Assembly (NCBI GenBank): GCA_012689325.1
Contig: JAAYEA010000119.1
Location: 1 to 33,598, forward strand
DNA length: 33,598 nucleotides
Source of the DNA: Chloroflexota bacterium
GTDB taxonomy: Bacteria; Chloroflexota; Anaerolineae; JAAYEA01
Direction: 5' to 3'
Shown: piece after piece, positions 1-7,104 of the stretch
Layout of the letters: each line of letters begins with the position of its first letter
Numbering within the stretch: the first letter of the stretch is position 1
Made by a program: the position numbers and the translations under genes
Notes under the pieces: generated by a model
Database searches by the model: none
What the model was told of the DNA's origin: nothing
Seen by the model: only the letters and a program-made list of their open reading frames with translations

Positions 1-515
1 AGTTGCCGGGCTATCTCTCGGTTCGTTTTCCCTTGCGCCACCAAGGCGAGAACATGGCGCTCGCGGCGGGTGAGGTCTCCGGGCGCTGTCTCCGTCCTCA
101 GAGCGATGATCCTGTCGACGATGGACATGCTGTAGTAGCCTTTACCGACGGCGGTGGCCCTGATCGCCTCAATAAGCGTGTCGAAGCGCTTTATCTTCAG
201 GAGATAATCAGTAGCGCCAGCCTGGAACATCTCTTGAATACTCTCATCGTCGGCGTAGGCAGTGAAGGCCAGCACCCGGGTAGGCCAACCTCGCCGCGCG
301 ATCTGAGCGGCTATCTCGGCCCCAGGCATCCTGGACAAGACGCAGTCCAGGATCACGACATCAGGAAGCTGGGCTTCGATTAGGGCCAGAGCATCTTTAC
401 CCGTAGCCGCTTCGCCCACAACGACTATGTCTTGCACGGCATCGAGAAAGACACGAAGGCCCGCGAGCAGGGCCGGATGATCATGCACGAGGACCACGCG
501 TATTTCGTCGGTCAT
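1..515 (-). CDS. NarL/FixJ-family response regulator, C-terminus cut by window edge
   Basis: This is the cytoplasmic output half of a two-component system. The visible 171 residues hold a receiver domain (about residues 5-120) with acidic-pocket residue D12, phospho-acceptor D57 in ILDCVLSRMPG, and a conserved Lys near residue 110 in DYLLK. A LuxR-type HTH begins with LTRREREVL-like sequence (LTRRERHVLALVAQGKTNREI), and the window ends inside that helix-turn-helix. The ATG at 515 is chosen because an AGGGGG Shine-Dalgarno lies about 7 bases upstream. No cognate histidine kinase is in the window, although it could lie downstream of this gene beyond the window edge. A promoter about 150 bases upstream suggests transcription as the first gene of its unit. 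The family call is secure; the target genes are unknown. Confidence 0.93.
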   Translation of the reverse strand, partial: MTDEIRVVLVHDHPALLAGLRVFLDAVQDIVVVGEAATGKDALALIEAQLPDVVILDCVLSRMPGAEIAAQIARRGWPTRVLAFTAYADDESIQEMFQAGATDYLLKIKRFDTLIEAIRATAVGKGYYSMSIVDRIIALRTETAPGDLTRRERHVLALVAQGKTNREIARQ

Positions 516-819
516 CAGCAACCCCCTGGACCGGTAGTTCGGTGTGAGCAGGTTCGCCACAGGGGCAAAGCTAGAGTTGACCAGGAGTGGGCTGGCGAGG
601 ATCGAATCCGCTAGCAGTCATCCCACTCAGTAGGTCAGAAGCACCAAGATTTCTGAGCTATCCTCATTATAGAAAGACAGTTATCTCCAGGCAAACGCAA
701 CAACTCTCATGCATCGGCGGCGAGGAGGTGACATCACAAGCGCTTGAGGTGCAAGCCGCCGGAGGTTGCTGTGTCCCCTGGACGCCGCCGTACGGGTGAG
801 ACAACGCATGTGTGCAAAA
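516..819. other. Non-coding interval with response-regulator leader
   Basis: No convincing gene is seen here. On the minus strand the interval holds the promoter at 666-694 and a leader of about 140 bases. The leader carries a TAGCTCAG and a TTCGATC element that resemble tRNA A and B boxes, but I could not fold an acceptor or anticodon stem. The rest (700-819) is the 3' side of the small gene that ends at 820. Confidence 0.4.
666..694 (-). promoter_or_regulatory. Sigma70-type promoter for the response regulator
   Basis: On the minus strand TTGCCT (694-689) and a perfect TATAAT (671-666) are separated by 17 bases. Transcription would start near 658 and leave a leader of about 140 bases before the response regulator. 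The same -35/-10 style recurs at several other genes in this window, which supports it. Confidence 0.6.
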
Positions 820-1173
820 TCAGCGGACCCATTGAGGGCGCTGCAGCGAGCTTTTGACAGCATCGTAGGCAGGATCGGCGGCTCCAGGTTTGTGCGCTCG
901 GGGCTCTTCTCGAGCTGTTGCTGGGCTGCAGCGGCAGGGAAGTGGGAAAAGATACCGAACGAACACCCGCTTTCCTCTCCTGCCAGCGACTTGGGCGATG
1001 CGAAGCATGCATTCCTGAATGGCGAGGTTGTCGGACGGGATGACCAGCAGCCTCCCTTGGCAGGGCGGGACATGTAGATCGGGCCAACGGCGACGCTGTG
1101 CCCACAGCGATAGCGTGGTCAGCGTGAGCAAGCCCTGAAACTGTCTATCTTCTTCCCTTGCCTTTGTCGCCAT
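820..1173 (-). CDS. Small protein translationally coupled to the HerA/TraG-like ATPase
   Basis: This is a 117-residue protein of unknown function. Its ATG (1173-1171) overlaps the TGA of the upstream ATPase (1175-1173) by one base, the TGATG arrangement typical of translational coupling. That overlap is the main reason to accept it as real. The first 65 residues (MATKAREEDRQF, then LLVIPSDNLAIQECMLRIAQV) read like a folded soluble domain, whereas the last 40 are rich in Pro, Arg and Ala and may be poorly conserved. No motif was recognised. Because it is coupled to the ATPase it may be an accessory subunit, but that is inference. It could also be a decayed 3' extension. Confidence 0.5.
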   Translation of the reverse strand: MATKAREEDRQFQGLLTLTTLSLWAQRRRWPDLHVPPCQGRLLVIPSDNLAIQECMLRIAQVAGRRGKRVFVRYLFPLPCRCSPATAREEPRAHKPGAADPAYDAVKSSLQRPQWVR

Positions 1174-2630
1174 CACGGAGTGTCTCTGGTAACCGCCGGT
1201 TTCTTCACCGGCTCGTAGTAGCTCAGCGCGCAGTCGCCTGGCACGCCCTGTCGCTCCTTCAGGGCATCCTCCATCTGTGACCAGTGGAGGCCGGACGGTG
1301 CCGCCAGCTCCGTCTTGAGCGCCTCCAGCTCGCTTCGACTGATGTTGACCTCCGGCACCGTGGGTGTGCGCAGGGCCAGCACCCCGTCCCGCTCCGGCAG
1401 CTGCACCAGCGTGCGGCGCCGGGGCAGGCGCTGCGCCCGCTGGGTGAAGCGCTCCCACTGCTCTGACAGGGAGTAGAAGGTGGGGTGCGTCCGCTCGCGC
1501 TGATCCGCATCCTCCACCTCGTGTTTCACCTCCTCCATCTGGGGCACAAAAAGCTCCTCCACCAGCGCCTGGGCCGTCTGCCGCCCCGTGCCAAAGATCA
1601 CCTTGATCTGAGCGTTCTCCAACGCGCCCTGCATCCTCCCTCCACCCAGTTGGCTCAGCGTCTGATGGGCCAGCCCCAGGTGCAGGCCGAACTTGCGGCA
1701 TTCGGAGAGGATGCGCGACAGGGTCTGCACCGAGCCCTCGTTGGCGCAATAATCCTGGAACTCGTCGATCAGGAAGAAGAAGGGATGCCGCTCTCCCCTG
1801 GGCAAGTCCTTGCGCGCAAAGGCCGCCTGCTCCAGCCCGGTGACGATGAGGCTGCCAAGCAGCCGCCGCGTCTCGCCGTCCACCCGGCCCAGGTCGCAGA
1901 TCAGCACCTTGCGCCCATCCATGATCTCGCGGAAGGGCAGCCGGTTCCCGCCCTGCCCCAGCATGAGCCGCAGTCGGGGGTTGATGACGAAGGCGCCCAC
2001 CTTGTTGAGCACCGACTCAGCCATCACCGCCTGCTCCCGCCCCCAGCGGTCGTAGCGCTCGTGGAAGAAACGCACCGCCTCGGGGTTGGTGGCCTTGTCT
2101 AGCAGCCCCTCGCGGTAGTCGGGCTCGGTGAGCAGGCGGGGCATCTCGGCCAGGGTGAGGTGGTTGTCCACCAGCACCAGCAGCGCCGCCAGGACGATGT
2201 TGTCGAAGCGGGGAGCCACGGCCAGGCTCTCCGGCCAGGTGCGACGGAAGGCCTCCAGCACGTGCTGGGCCACGGTGTACGGCTCGTCTGGCGAAGCCAG
2301 GACATTGAAGGGCACCAGGTAGTCATCCCGCCCCGGCTGGAAGTAGATCACGCGAGCGCGGGCCGCCTCGTCCTTCAGGTAGGGGGCCAGGTAGCTCAGT
2401 AGGTCGTCGGCCAGGTCGGAATGGGGATCCAGCAGGCCGCAGCCCTGCCCCTGCACGATGAGCTGGTAGGCCACGTGCTCCAAGAACTTACTTTTGCCCT
2501 TTTTGGTCTTGCCCACCACGTACATGTGGGTGTCGAAGTCCTGCAGGGGCAGGTGGCACTGGCGCAAGCCGAAAGGCCCATAGGTGCCGAGGTTGATGCT
2601 GGGGGTAGGTTTCCTAAAGATGCAGGGCAT
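1173..2630 (-). CDS. HerA/TraG-like DNA-translocase ATPase
   Basis: This 485-residue P-loop ATPase belongs to the HerA/FtsK superfamily, resembling the TraG/VirD4 type IV coupling-protein branch. Walker A is GKTKKGKSK (residues 40-48), preceded by HMYVVG; Walker B is FFFLIDEFQDY (about 284-294, D289/E290); a motif LLDPHSDLADD follows Walker A, as in the family. No N-terminal membrane segment is present, so it would be a soluble hexameric motor acting on DNA in the cytoplasm. A second, larger homologue lies at 8586-10724. The ATG at 2630 lacks a clear Shine-Dalgarno. A TATAAT box lies just upstream (2662-2657). With no relaxase or other transfer genes nearby, a role in conjugation is unproven; a chromosomal DNA-processing or defence role is equally possible. 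Confidence 0.85.
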   Translation of the reverse strand: MPCIFRKPTPSINLGTYGPFGLRQCHLPLQDFDTHMYVVGKTKKGKSKFLEHVAYQLIVQGQGCGLLDPHSDLADDLLSYLAPYLKDEAARARVIYFQPGRDDYLVPFNVLASPDEPYTVAQHVLEAFRRTWPESLAVAPRFDNIVLAALLVLVDNHLTLAEMPRLLTEPDYREGLLDKATNPEAVRFFHERYDRWGREQAVMAESVLNKVGAFVINPRLRLMLGQGGNRLPFREIMDGRKVLICDLGRVDGETRRLLGSLIVTGLEQAAFARKDLPRGERHPFFFLIDEFQDYCANEGSVQTLSRILSECRKFGLHLGLAHQTLSQLGGGRMQGALENAQIKVIFGTGRQTAQALVEELFVPQMEEVKHEVEDADQRERTHPTFYSLSEQWERFTQRAQRLPRRRTLVQLPERDGVLALRTPTVPEVNISRSELEALKTELAAPSGLHWSQMEDALKERQGVPGDCALSYYEPVKKPAVTRDTP

Positions 2631-2656
2631 GGCAGGGCGAGGTTGTCCTCTGTCCC

Positions 2657-2662
2657 ATTATA
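2657..2662 (-). promoter_or_regulatory. Candidate -10 box for the HerA/TraG-like ATPase
   Basis: A perfect TATAAT on the minus strand lies 27 bases upstream of the ATG at 2630. No good -35 hexamer lies at 16-18 bases; the nearest TTGCCC is 22 bases away. The call rests on the -10 alone. Confidence 0.35.
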
Positions 2663-2695
2663 CGCGCCGGGCGTGGTATGGTATGGGCAAGAGAT

Positions 2696-2971
2696 ATGCA
2701 GAGGGAGCAACTGAGGGCCTTGCGCGCCGCGCGCAGCTACGCCCACAACCTGGAGCTACAAGCTCGCATCGAGAGTCGTCTGGAACGGGCGAAGGGATCA
2801 TTGGAAACCTACCTCCTGCTCAACGGCGTGGACTCGGCCCAGTTGGGCCGGTTCCGGGTGGCGCTGGATGACGGCCAACTGTCCGTCACCCGGGCACCGG
2901 CGGAGGGCTGCGAGCAGCTGGTCATGGCGGAGATCGTTGAGACTCGGAGCCGGACTGAAGCCGACCATTGA
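2696..2971 (+). CDS. Small hypothetical protein with helical N-terminus
   Basis: This 91-residue protein has no recognised family. The first 45 residues (MQREQLRALRAARSYAHN, then LQARIESRLERAKGSLETYL) are strongly charged and predicted helical, possibly a coiled coil. They are followed by a short beta-rich part (RFRVALDDGQLSVTRA). An alternative ATG at 2678 would add six residues; neither start has a clear Shine-Dalgarno. It is divergent from the HerA/TraG-like gene and 37 bases upstream of the DUF6573-like gene on the same strand, so the two may be co-transcribed. Codon use matches its neighbours, which supports coding. Confidence 0.6.
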   Translation: MQREQLRALRAARSYAHNLELQARIESRLERAKGSLETYLLLNGVDSAQLGRFRVALDDGQLSVTRAPAEGCEQLVMAEIVETRSRTEADH

Positions 2972-3008
2972 CCTGGCGCGCCCTGCCGCGTTACAATCAG
3001 GCCAACAT

Positions 3009-3383
3009 ATGGTGGAACGCCGAGAACAGGATGATTGGGCTATCTTTACCTACTCTGCCGAGCAGGCCGTCGCCGACGGCGTGCTGGTGGAGGTGGATCG
3101 GGAGCTACGGGAAGAGATGGGCTACCGCTGGCCGGTACGCCTGAGCCAAGACGTGGCGGCCATGGTCAACCCCAGCGAGGAGGATCGGCGGATGGGGCAG
3201 AGCAAGGAAGGGAGGTTGTGGGACCTCCTCTTCGTCTCCAAGCTGGCCCTCCAGGGGGCCGACCCGGACGAGCGCGTCGTGGCCTTCGATATCCTCTTCG
3301 GGCGGCGCACCTCGCGTCTATGGGCCTGCCTGGACACCACCAGCGGCCCGGCGATCCACATCATCACGCCAGAGGAGTATTGA
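3009..3383 (+). CDS. DUF6573-family protein
   Basis: This 124-residue protein resembles DUF6573, a family of small proteins of unknown function often found on plasmids, phages and integrative elements. The supporting signature is an aromatic start (DWAIFTYSAEQAVADGVLVE), then a Gly-Tyr-x-Trp-Pro-Val segment, and a C-terminal half with LWDLLFVSKLAL and a basic strand VVAFDILFGRR. The ATG at 3009 is used because the conserved start follows within 10 residues. It follows the small helical gene and precedes the alpha/beta hydrolase. The family assignment comes from recognised pattern, not a search. Confidence 0.7.
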   Translation: MVERREQDDWAIFTYSAEQAVADGVLVEVDRELREEMGYRWPVRLSQDVAAMVNPSEEDRRMGQSKEGRLWDLLFVSKLALQGADPDERVVAFDILFGRRTSRLWACLDTTSGPAIHIITPEEY

Positions 3384-3423
3384 GGCTCGCGATACCTCAA
3401 GGACGGCAGACCGGCCTGGGAAT

Positions 3424-3451
3424 TTGCCCAGGGCTGACTTGGCACTATACT
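3424..3451 (+). promoter_or_regulatory. Promoter for the alpha/beta hydrolase
   Basis: TTGCCC (3424-3429) and TATACT (3446-3451) are separated by 16 bases. The start would fall near 3458, just before two strong Shine-Dalgarno-like purine runs (AGGAGG at 3467-3472, GGGAGG at 3475-3480). Confidence 0.55.
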
Positions 3452-3485
3452 GGCATGGCTAGATCAGGAGGAGAGGGAGGGACAC

Positions 3486-4280
3486 ATGGAAACAGCTATG
3501 GGTCGCGCGGAAGTCAACGGCACTCGCCTGCGGTATGCGCTGTCAGGCTCAGGGGAGCCATTGGTGTTCATACACGGGTTTACGCTGGATCTGCGCATGT
3601 GGGATGCGCAGATGGAAGCCTTCACGCGTAACTACCAGGTGCTCCGCTACGACGTCCGTGGCTTTGGCGAATCTGCGCCGCCTACGGAGGAAGGACACTC
3701 TCACACAGATGATCTCAAAGCGCTGCTCGATCTGCTGGGTATCGAAAGCGCACATATCGTGGGCCTTTCCATGGGCGGCCAGATCGCCGTTGATTTCGTG
3801 CTGGATTACCCCGATGCAGTACGTAGCCTCACCCTGGTCGACGCGGGCTTGGGCGGGTATCGCTGGAGCCAGGAATTTGCGTCAATGTTCGGCGAGCTTG
3901 AAAGGTTGGCCAGGGAGTCCGGGATCGAAGCCAGAATGAAGTACTGGTTGGGTTGCCGGTTATTTGCCCCTTCTATGGAGCAGCCCGACGTGGCGCAGCA
4001 GCTGAGGGAGATGGTAACGAATTGCCCAACATGGCATTTGCACAAGAGTGCAAGGCGGCGGGAGGTCCCCGCTATCGAGCGACTTGGCGACATCGCCAAG
4101 CCTGTCCTGATCATTGTGGGAGAGCTGGACATGCAGGATTTTCACGCGATCGCCGCCAAGCTACGTCAGGAGATCCCAGGAGCGCGAAGGGTCGTCTTGC
4201 CCGGAGTAGGTCACATGTCCAACATGGAGGACCCCGCTGCATTCAACCAGGTCGTGATGGATTTCCTGGCGGGGCTATAA
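3486..4280 (+). CDS. Alpha/beta-hydrolase (3-oxoadipate enol-lactonase/esterase-like)
   Basis: This 264-residue soluble hydrolase has an intact catalytic triad. The nucleophile is S95 in GLSMGG, the acid is probably D215 in GELDMQDF, and the base is H243 in GVGHMSN. The oxyanion-hole element is HGFTL (30-34), and YDVRGFGES (55-63) is the conserved loop before the cap. Size and motifs fit the general esterase, lactonase and haloperoxidase-like group; the substrate cannot be read from sequence. It has its own promoter and a strong Shine-Dalgarno (GGGAGG six bases before the ATG), so it is probably monocistronic. It converges with the winged-helix gene at 4452-4880. Confidence 0.92.
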   Translation: METAMGRAEVNGTRLRYALSGSGEPLVFIHGFTLDLRMWDAQMEAFTRNYQVLRYDVRGFGESAPPTEEGHSHTDDLKALLDLLGIESAHIVGLSMGGQIAVDFVLDYPDAVRSLTLVDAGLGGYRWSQEFASMFGELERLARESGIEARMKYWLGCRLFAPSMEQPDVAQQLREMVTNCPTWHLHKSARRREVPAIERLGDIAKPVLIIVGELDMQDFHAIAAKLRQEIPGARRVVLPGVGHMSNMEDPAAFNQVVMDFLAGL

Positions 4281-4398
4281 CGACTTCCCCAGACCCTGTC
4301 ACCTGCACTTTGCCACGGGCAGGAGTAGGAGTCCCTTTTGCCCAGAGGATTCTAAAATCGAAAAGCAATTGGTTATTCTTTCTCTCTGGTTCTTCTTC

Positions 4399-4450
4399 GT
4401 GTCCGACGCCACCGTATCCGGTGGTGTCCGACACGGTCCGAATCGGACCG
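4399..4450. repeat. Nested palindromes and direct repeat between convergent genes
   Basis: The element starts with direct repeats of GTGTCCGAC at 4399-4407 and 4424-4432 flanking a hairpin CCACCG-TATC-CGGTGG (4409-4424). Next comes a 17-base palindrome CGGTCCGAATCGGACCG (4434-4450), which ends two bases before the stop of the winged-helix gene. There is no T-run, so a rho-independent terminator is not obvious. A protein-binding site or a structured RNA end is possible. Confidence 0.6.
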
Positions 4451-4451
4451 G

Positions 4452-4880
4452 TCATTTGCCCTTGAAACGGCGCGATTTGGGGAAAAGCTGGTAGGTGTTG
4501 CTGCGGAACTTGCCCGTCTCCCCGTCTATCCCCTGCACCCGGCTGATGTAGCCCCGGCGCTCCAGCTTGGCCAGGCATTTGCAGACCGTGTCCTTGTTGT
4601 AGCCGGTCTCGTGGGCGATGAGCTTGATGGAGGGCCAGGCCAGGCCCTTCTCGTTGATGTGCAGGGCGATGCAGACAAACACCCCCAGGATGGGGCCTTT
4701 CAGCTGCCTGAGCTGTGCCTCCCGAAAGCGCACCGAGAGCCTGACCGAGACCTCGGAGCGCGAATTCGTCTCCCCCGTGTCGGTCACATAGTATTCGTGC
4801 CCGTTGAAGATGGTGATGGTCGGCTCGGGCTTGGTGAGCTCGTCCATCCGTTTTGCTAGGATGCCTGCTACGTTTTGCAT
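4452..4880 (-). CDS. Winged-helix DNA-binding protein (HTH_36-like)
   Basis: This is a 142-residue protein. The C-terminal half (about 58-140) is a winged helix: GPILGVFVCIALHINEKGLAW is helix 1, SIKLIAHETGYNKDTVCKCL is the helix-turn-helix, and KLERRGYISRV is the wing lead-in. This arrangement is typical of HTH_36 domains, found in plasmid replication initiators and in regulators. The N-terminal 55 residues are unrecognised. It is the last gene of the minus-strand set and lies directly beyond the 8-bp repeat cluster (4902-5048), which is a candidate binding region. The ATG at 4880 lacks a Shine-Dalgarno; an ATG at residue 12 is an alternative. Confidence 0.75.
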   Translation of the reverse strand: MQNVAGILAKRMDELTKPEPTITIFNGHEYYVTDTGETNSRSEVSVRLSVRFREAQLRQLKGPILGVFVCIALHINEKGLAWPSIKLIAHETGYNKDTVCKCLAKLERRGYISRVQGIDGETGKFRSNTYQLFPKSRRFKGK

Positions 4881-4901
4881 AGGGTGTTACGGTTAATTGG
4901 T

Positions 4902-5048
4902 ATCATGGTCCCACGGCTCCCTTCTATCGTGGTAGGTTCCATGGAACCGTGAAGCCATGATGTCATGATACGGCGGCATCGAGAAACCATCGTATCACCA
5001 CATCGTGGCTCCAAGTCATGGTGATACCGTGGCATCACGGTATCACGG
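4902..5048. repeat. Cluster of degenerate 8-bp RTCRYGGT repeats, main block
   Basis: Copies of (A/G)TC(A/G)(C/T)GG lie on both strands at 4902-4908, 4926-4932, 4955-4961 (minus), 5002-5008, 5015-5021, 5034-5040 and 5042-5048, with further half-copies between them. The last two are in direct tandem with an 8-base period. The block fills the whole gap between the winged-helix gene and the small basic-protein gene. It resembles iterons or a partition site, but a dispersed simple-sequence repeat is also possible. Confidence 0.75.
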
Positions 5049-5066
5049 CACCATCACAGGTAGCTC

Positions 5067-5489
5067 TCAAGCCCGGAGTGCGGCCAGCACCTTGTGCAGA
5101 ATGCTGCTCCTGCTGTTGGCCTGGTGGTCCTGCAGAAGCCAGTTGATGCCGATGCGAGCGATCTCGTTCTCGCAGGTCTTGACGCCCTGCTGCCCATAGG
5201 TGAAGACGATCCGGGCGATGGCGTCCTTCTCCTCCCGCGTGAAGCGGTGAGTGGCGGCCTCCTTGCCCAGCTGCTTCACCGCCTTGCGGATGCCCTTGAT
5301 CATGGTTGGCGTGGTGGTGTCACGGTATCGTGGTGTCGTGGTATCACGCTTCGCATCGTGGGGCCGTGGCTTCGGCCTGGGAGCAGGGGAGGGGAGCGGT
5401 TTGGACGATGCCTTCGGTTCTTCCGCCGCCCTGGGCCTCTGCGTGGTCTCGGCTTTCTTGTCCAGTTCCAACAGCTCGTTGAAGGTCAT
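5067..5489 (-). CDS. Small basic protein with Pro/Lys-rich linker
   Basis: This 140-residue protein of unknown function begins MTFNELLELDKKAETT. Its ATG overlaps the stop of the ExeA-like ATPase by four bases (ATGA), indicating translational coupling and fixing the start. Residues about 20-65 are a Pro, Lys and Arg-rich linker (PLPSPAPRPKPRP). The C-terminal part is a compact helical domain (FTREEKDAIARIVFTYGQQG, then CENEIARIGINWLLQD). The linker segment KRDTTTPRYRDTTTPT is encoded by the 8-bp repeats, so repeat and protein have evolved together. A role as DNA-binding partner of the ExeA-like ATPase is inference from coupling. Confidence 0.75.
   Translation of the reverse strand: MTFNELLELDKKAETTQRPRAAEEPKASSKPLPSPAPRPKPRPHDAKRDTTTPRYRDTTTPTMIKGIRKAVKQLGKEAATHRFTREEKDAIARIVFTYGQQGVKTCENEIARIGINWLLQDHQANSRSSILHKVLAALRA
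5299..5361. repeat. RTCRYGGT repeats inside the basic-protein gene
   Basis: Further copies of the 8-bp repeat occur at 5299-5305, 5319-5325, 5327-5333, 5335-5341, 5343-5348 and 5355-5361. Those from 5319 to 5348 are in direct tandem with an 8-base period. They lie inside the coding sequence and encode its repetitive Thr/Pro/Arg linker. Confidence 0.75.
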
Positions 5490-6286
5490 AGTTCTTTGTT
5501 TGCTTTTATAACCATTTTGGCGGTGATCTGCCGCGACTTGCGCACCCAGCCTTGCAGCAGCGCCGCGTGGCACAGCTTGACCACGTGGCGGGGGTTGCCT
5601 TTGCTGAGCTGGTAGATCAGGTCGTAGGCCTTGGTCGTGAAGGGGGGATTGGCCCCGGCATGGCCGCCTGCGGCCACCGTCCAGCGGAAGCGGATCATCT
5701 TTGCCATATCCTCCCGCGTCATCTCGGTCACCGAGGAGGAGACCATCCGCGACTTGAGCGAGGCGTGGCGGCCGATGCGGTCGGCCAATTCCGGCTGGCC
5801 CACCAGGACGATCATCAGCAGCACCCGCTCGTTGGAGACGAAATTGAGCAGGTAGTGGATCAGCTTGAGCTCGTCCGTGTTCAGGTTCTGGGCCTCGTCG
5901 AGCAGGAGGAGGGGAAACTGGTCCTCTTTGGTCTGGGCGATGAGGAATGCCTCAAAGTTCTTGAGGCTTTGCCCGTAGCTGCGGGCGGTCTTGACGCCAA
6001 AGGCGTCGCAGATGATGCGCAGGAGCTGGTTGGACGTGCGCACGTTGGGCGCGATGACGTAGCGCGCGTTGGCCTGGGGATCACCGTCTACCTCCTGGGT
6101 AATGAGGCGCAGGAGCGACGTTTTGCCCGATCCGATGGGGCCATAGAGGTAGAGGGAGGCGGAGCGATCACGCAGGAAATAGAGGAGCTTGGACTTGGTC
6201 TCCAGGTAGGGCTCGGACAAGTACATGAAGCGCGGGTTGGGCAGGAGAGCGAACGGCTTCTCCTTGAGCCCGTAGAAGTCGAGCAT
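5486..6286 (-). CDS. ExeA/TniB-like AAA+ ATPase
   Basis: This 266-residue ATPase begins MLDFYGLKEKPFALLPNPRF, the hallmark N-terminus of the ExeA/GspA-like family. Walker A is GPIGSGKT (49-56), Walker B LLLLDEAQNL (D130/E131), and the GQPEL segment follows as sensor 1. Family members act as MuB/TniB-like target-selection factors in transposons, or in secretion systems. No PilQ, GspB or transposase gene accompanies it here. Its neighbours are an RHH-like protein, a winged-helix protein and repeats, which favour a DNA-maintenance role. An in-frame TTG at 6316 could add 10 residues; neither start has a Shine-Dalgarno. It is translationally coupled to the small basic protein. Confidence 0.88.
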   Translation of the reverse strand: MLDFYGLKEKPFALLPNPRFMYLSEPYLETKSKLLYFLRDRSASLYLYGPIGSGKTSLLRLITQEVDGDPQANARYVIAPNVRTSNQLLRIICDAFGVKTARSYGQSLKNFEAFLIAQTKEDQFPLLLLDEAQNLNTDELKLIHYLLNFVSNERVLLMIVLVGQPELADRIGRHASLKSRMVSSSVTEMTREDMAKMIRFRWTVAAGGHAGANPPFTTKAYDLIYQLSKGNPRHVVKLCHAALLQGWVRKSRQITAKMVIKANKEL

Positions 6287-6337
6287 ATATGAAGAGGATA
6301 TCGGGAGTTGGGGCAAGTGTCAAGGACAGGGATGGAC

Positions 6338-6757
6338 TTACTCCAACTCGATGGCCTTGTCGAGAGCCTCGGCACATTGGCCAATGCGGGATTTATTGCA
6401 GTCAATCCGAAAGCCCCAGCAGGCGGAGCAAGCACTTCCATGCCTGTTTCGCTCACCCATGAAGACAATGGTCCGAGTTTTGCGGTCCCTTGTCAAGCCT
6501 CGACGTGCGCAGATGCGCTCCCCGGTTGTAGAGGCAAACTCCAAGCCACTATCGCCTATGTAGTTATACACCACTTCAAAGGAATGCTTTGGGGTGAACC
6601 GACCTCCATCGCCACCATTTGGATGTGCCATCGCCTCACATACCTCCCGCCAGTATTGTCTGCGCATTTCGCTGCATTCCCATTGGAATGGGCCAAGGAG
6701 TGGGAAGGACTGGAATGCTGTGCACATGATACGCAGTCGCCGCGCTTCGTCAATCAC
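6338..6757 (-). CDS. Cys-rich hypothetical protein
   Basis: This 139-residue protein is unrecognised. The GTG at 6757 overlaps the end of the RHH-like gene (stop 6752-6750), so the pair is probably coupled; a TTG at 6766 is an alternative. The C-terminal third carries four cysteines in SACSACWGFRIDCNKSRIGQC-like order (CxxC, then C, then C), a possible zinc site. An acidic helix (CAEALDKAIELE) closes the protein. The central part (RYTPKHSFEVVYNY-like) is beta-rich. It sits 52 bases upstream of the ExeA-like gene on the same strand. Confidence 0.55.
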   Translation of the reverse strand: MIDEARRLRIMCTAFQSFPLLGPFQWECSEMRRQYWREVCEAMAHPNGGDGGRFTPKHSFEVVYNYIGDSGLEFASTTGERICARRGLTRDRKTRTIVFMGERNRHGSACSACWGFRIDCNKSRIGQCAEALDKAIELE

Positions 6758-7064
6758 AAACGCCAACCGAACGGGCCACGTCCGCGCTCAGGAGCCGGCT
6801 CGGCCTTCGCGTGGGTACGGGGGATAGACCCTCCACTTCAGGGTTAGCGGGACGCATGGCCTCTTCGGGGAAGGCGGCGCTCCAGTCGCGGTGGCAGTCC
6901 TGCCGGTAGTCCTCGATGAACTGCCCCAGCGCCCGGTCCACCAATACCGTGATGGGTTCGCCCAGCTCGTGACTGATCTGGTGCAGCGCGCGGATGCGCT
7001 GGCTGTGGATGCGGGGCTGGTAGAGCCGCTCGTCGCGATCCCAGTCCATTTGCTCGGGTGTCAT
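6750..7064 (-). CDS. Putative ribbon-helix-helix-like DNA-binding protein
   Basis: This is a 104-residue protein. The segment RIRALHQISHELGEPITVLV, followed by DRALGQFIEDYR, matches the helix-turn-helix spacing of ribbon-helix-helix (CopG/MetJ-like) proteins, with an N-terminal arm (RLYQPRIHSQ) as candidate strand. The C-terminal 40 residues are Pro/Arg-rich and unrecognised. It is the first gene of a minus-strand set that runs through to 4452. Its ATG lies only 8 bases after an extended -10 box, so the transcript is probably leaderless. Likely an autoregulator of this set, by inference. Confidence 0.6.
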   Translation of the reverse strand: MTPEQMDWDRDERLYQPRIHSQRIRALHQISHELGEPITVLVDRALGQFIEDYRQDCHRDWSAAFPEEAMRPANPEVEGLSPVPTRRPSRLLSADVARSVGVCD

Positions 7065-7072
7065 ATAGAGAC

Positions 7073-7081
7073 ATTATACCA
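7073..7081 (-). promoter_or_regulatory. Extended -10 promoter of the RHH-like gene
   Basis: TGGTATAAT on the minus strand (7081-7073) is a perfect extended -10 element. The ATG at 7064 follows after 8 bases, so the message would start at or within a base or two of the start codon. No Shine-Dalgarno or clear -35 is present. Confidence 0.6.
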
Positions 7082-7104
7082 AATCGCTGCCGCGGACCTG
7101 TGGG

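Noticed and set aside
590-672. tRNA-like sequence on the minus strand (TAGCTCAG and TTCGATC elements)
   Set aside because: The spacing between the elements is too long and I could not form acceptor or anticodon stems, so this is the leader of the response-regulator gene rather than a tRNA.
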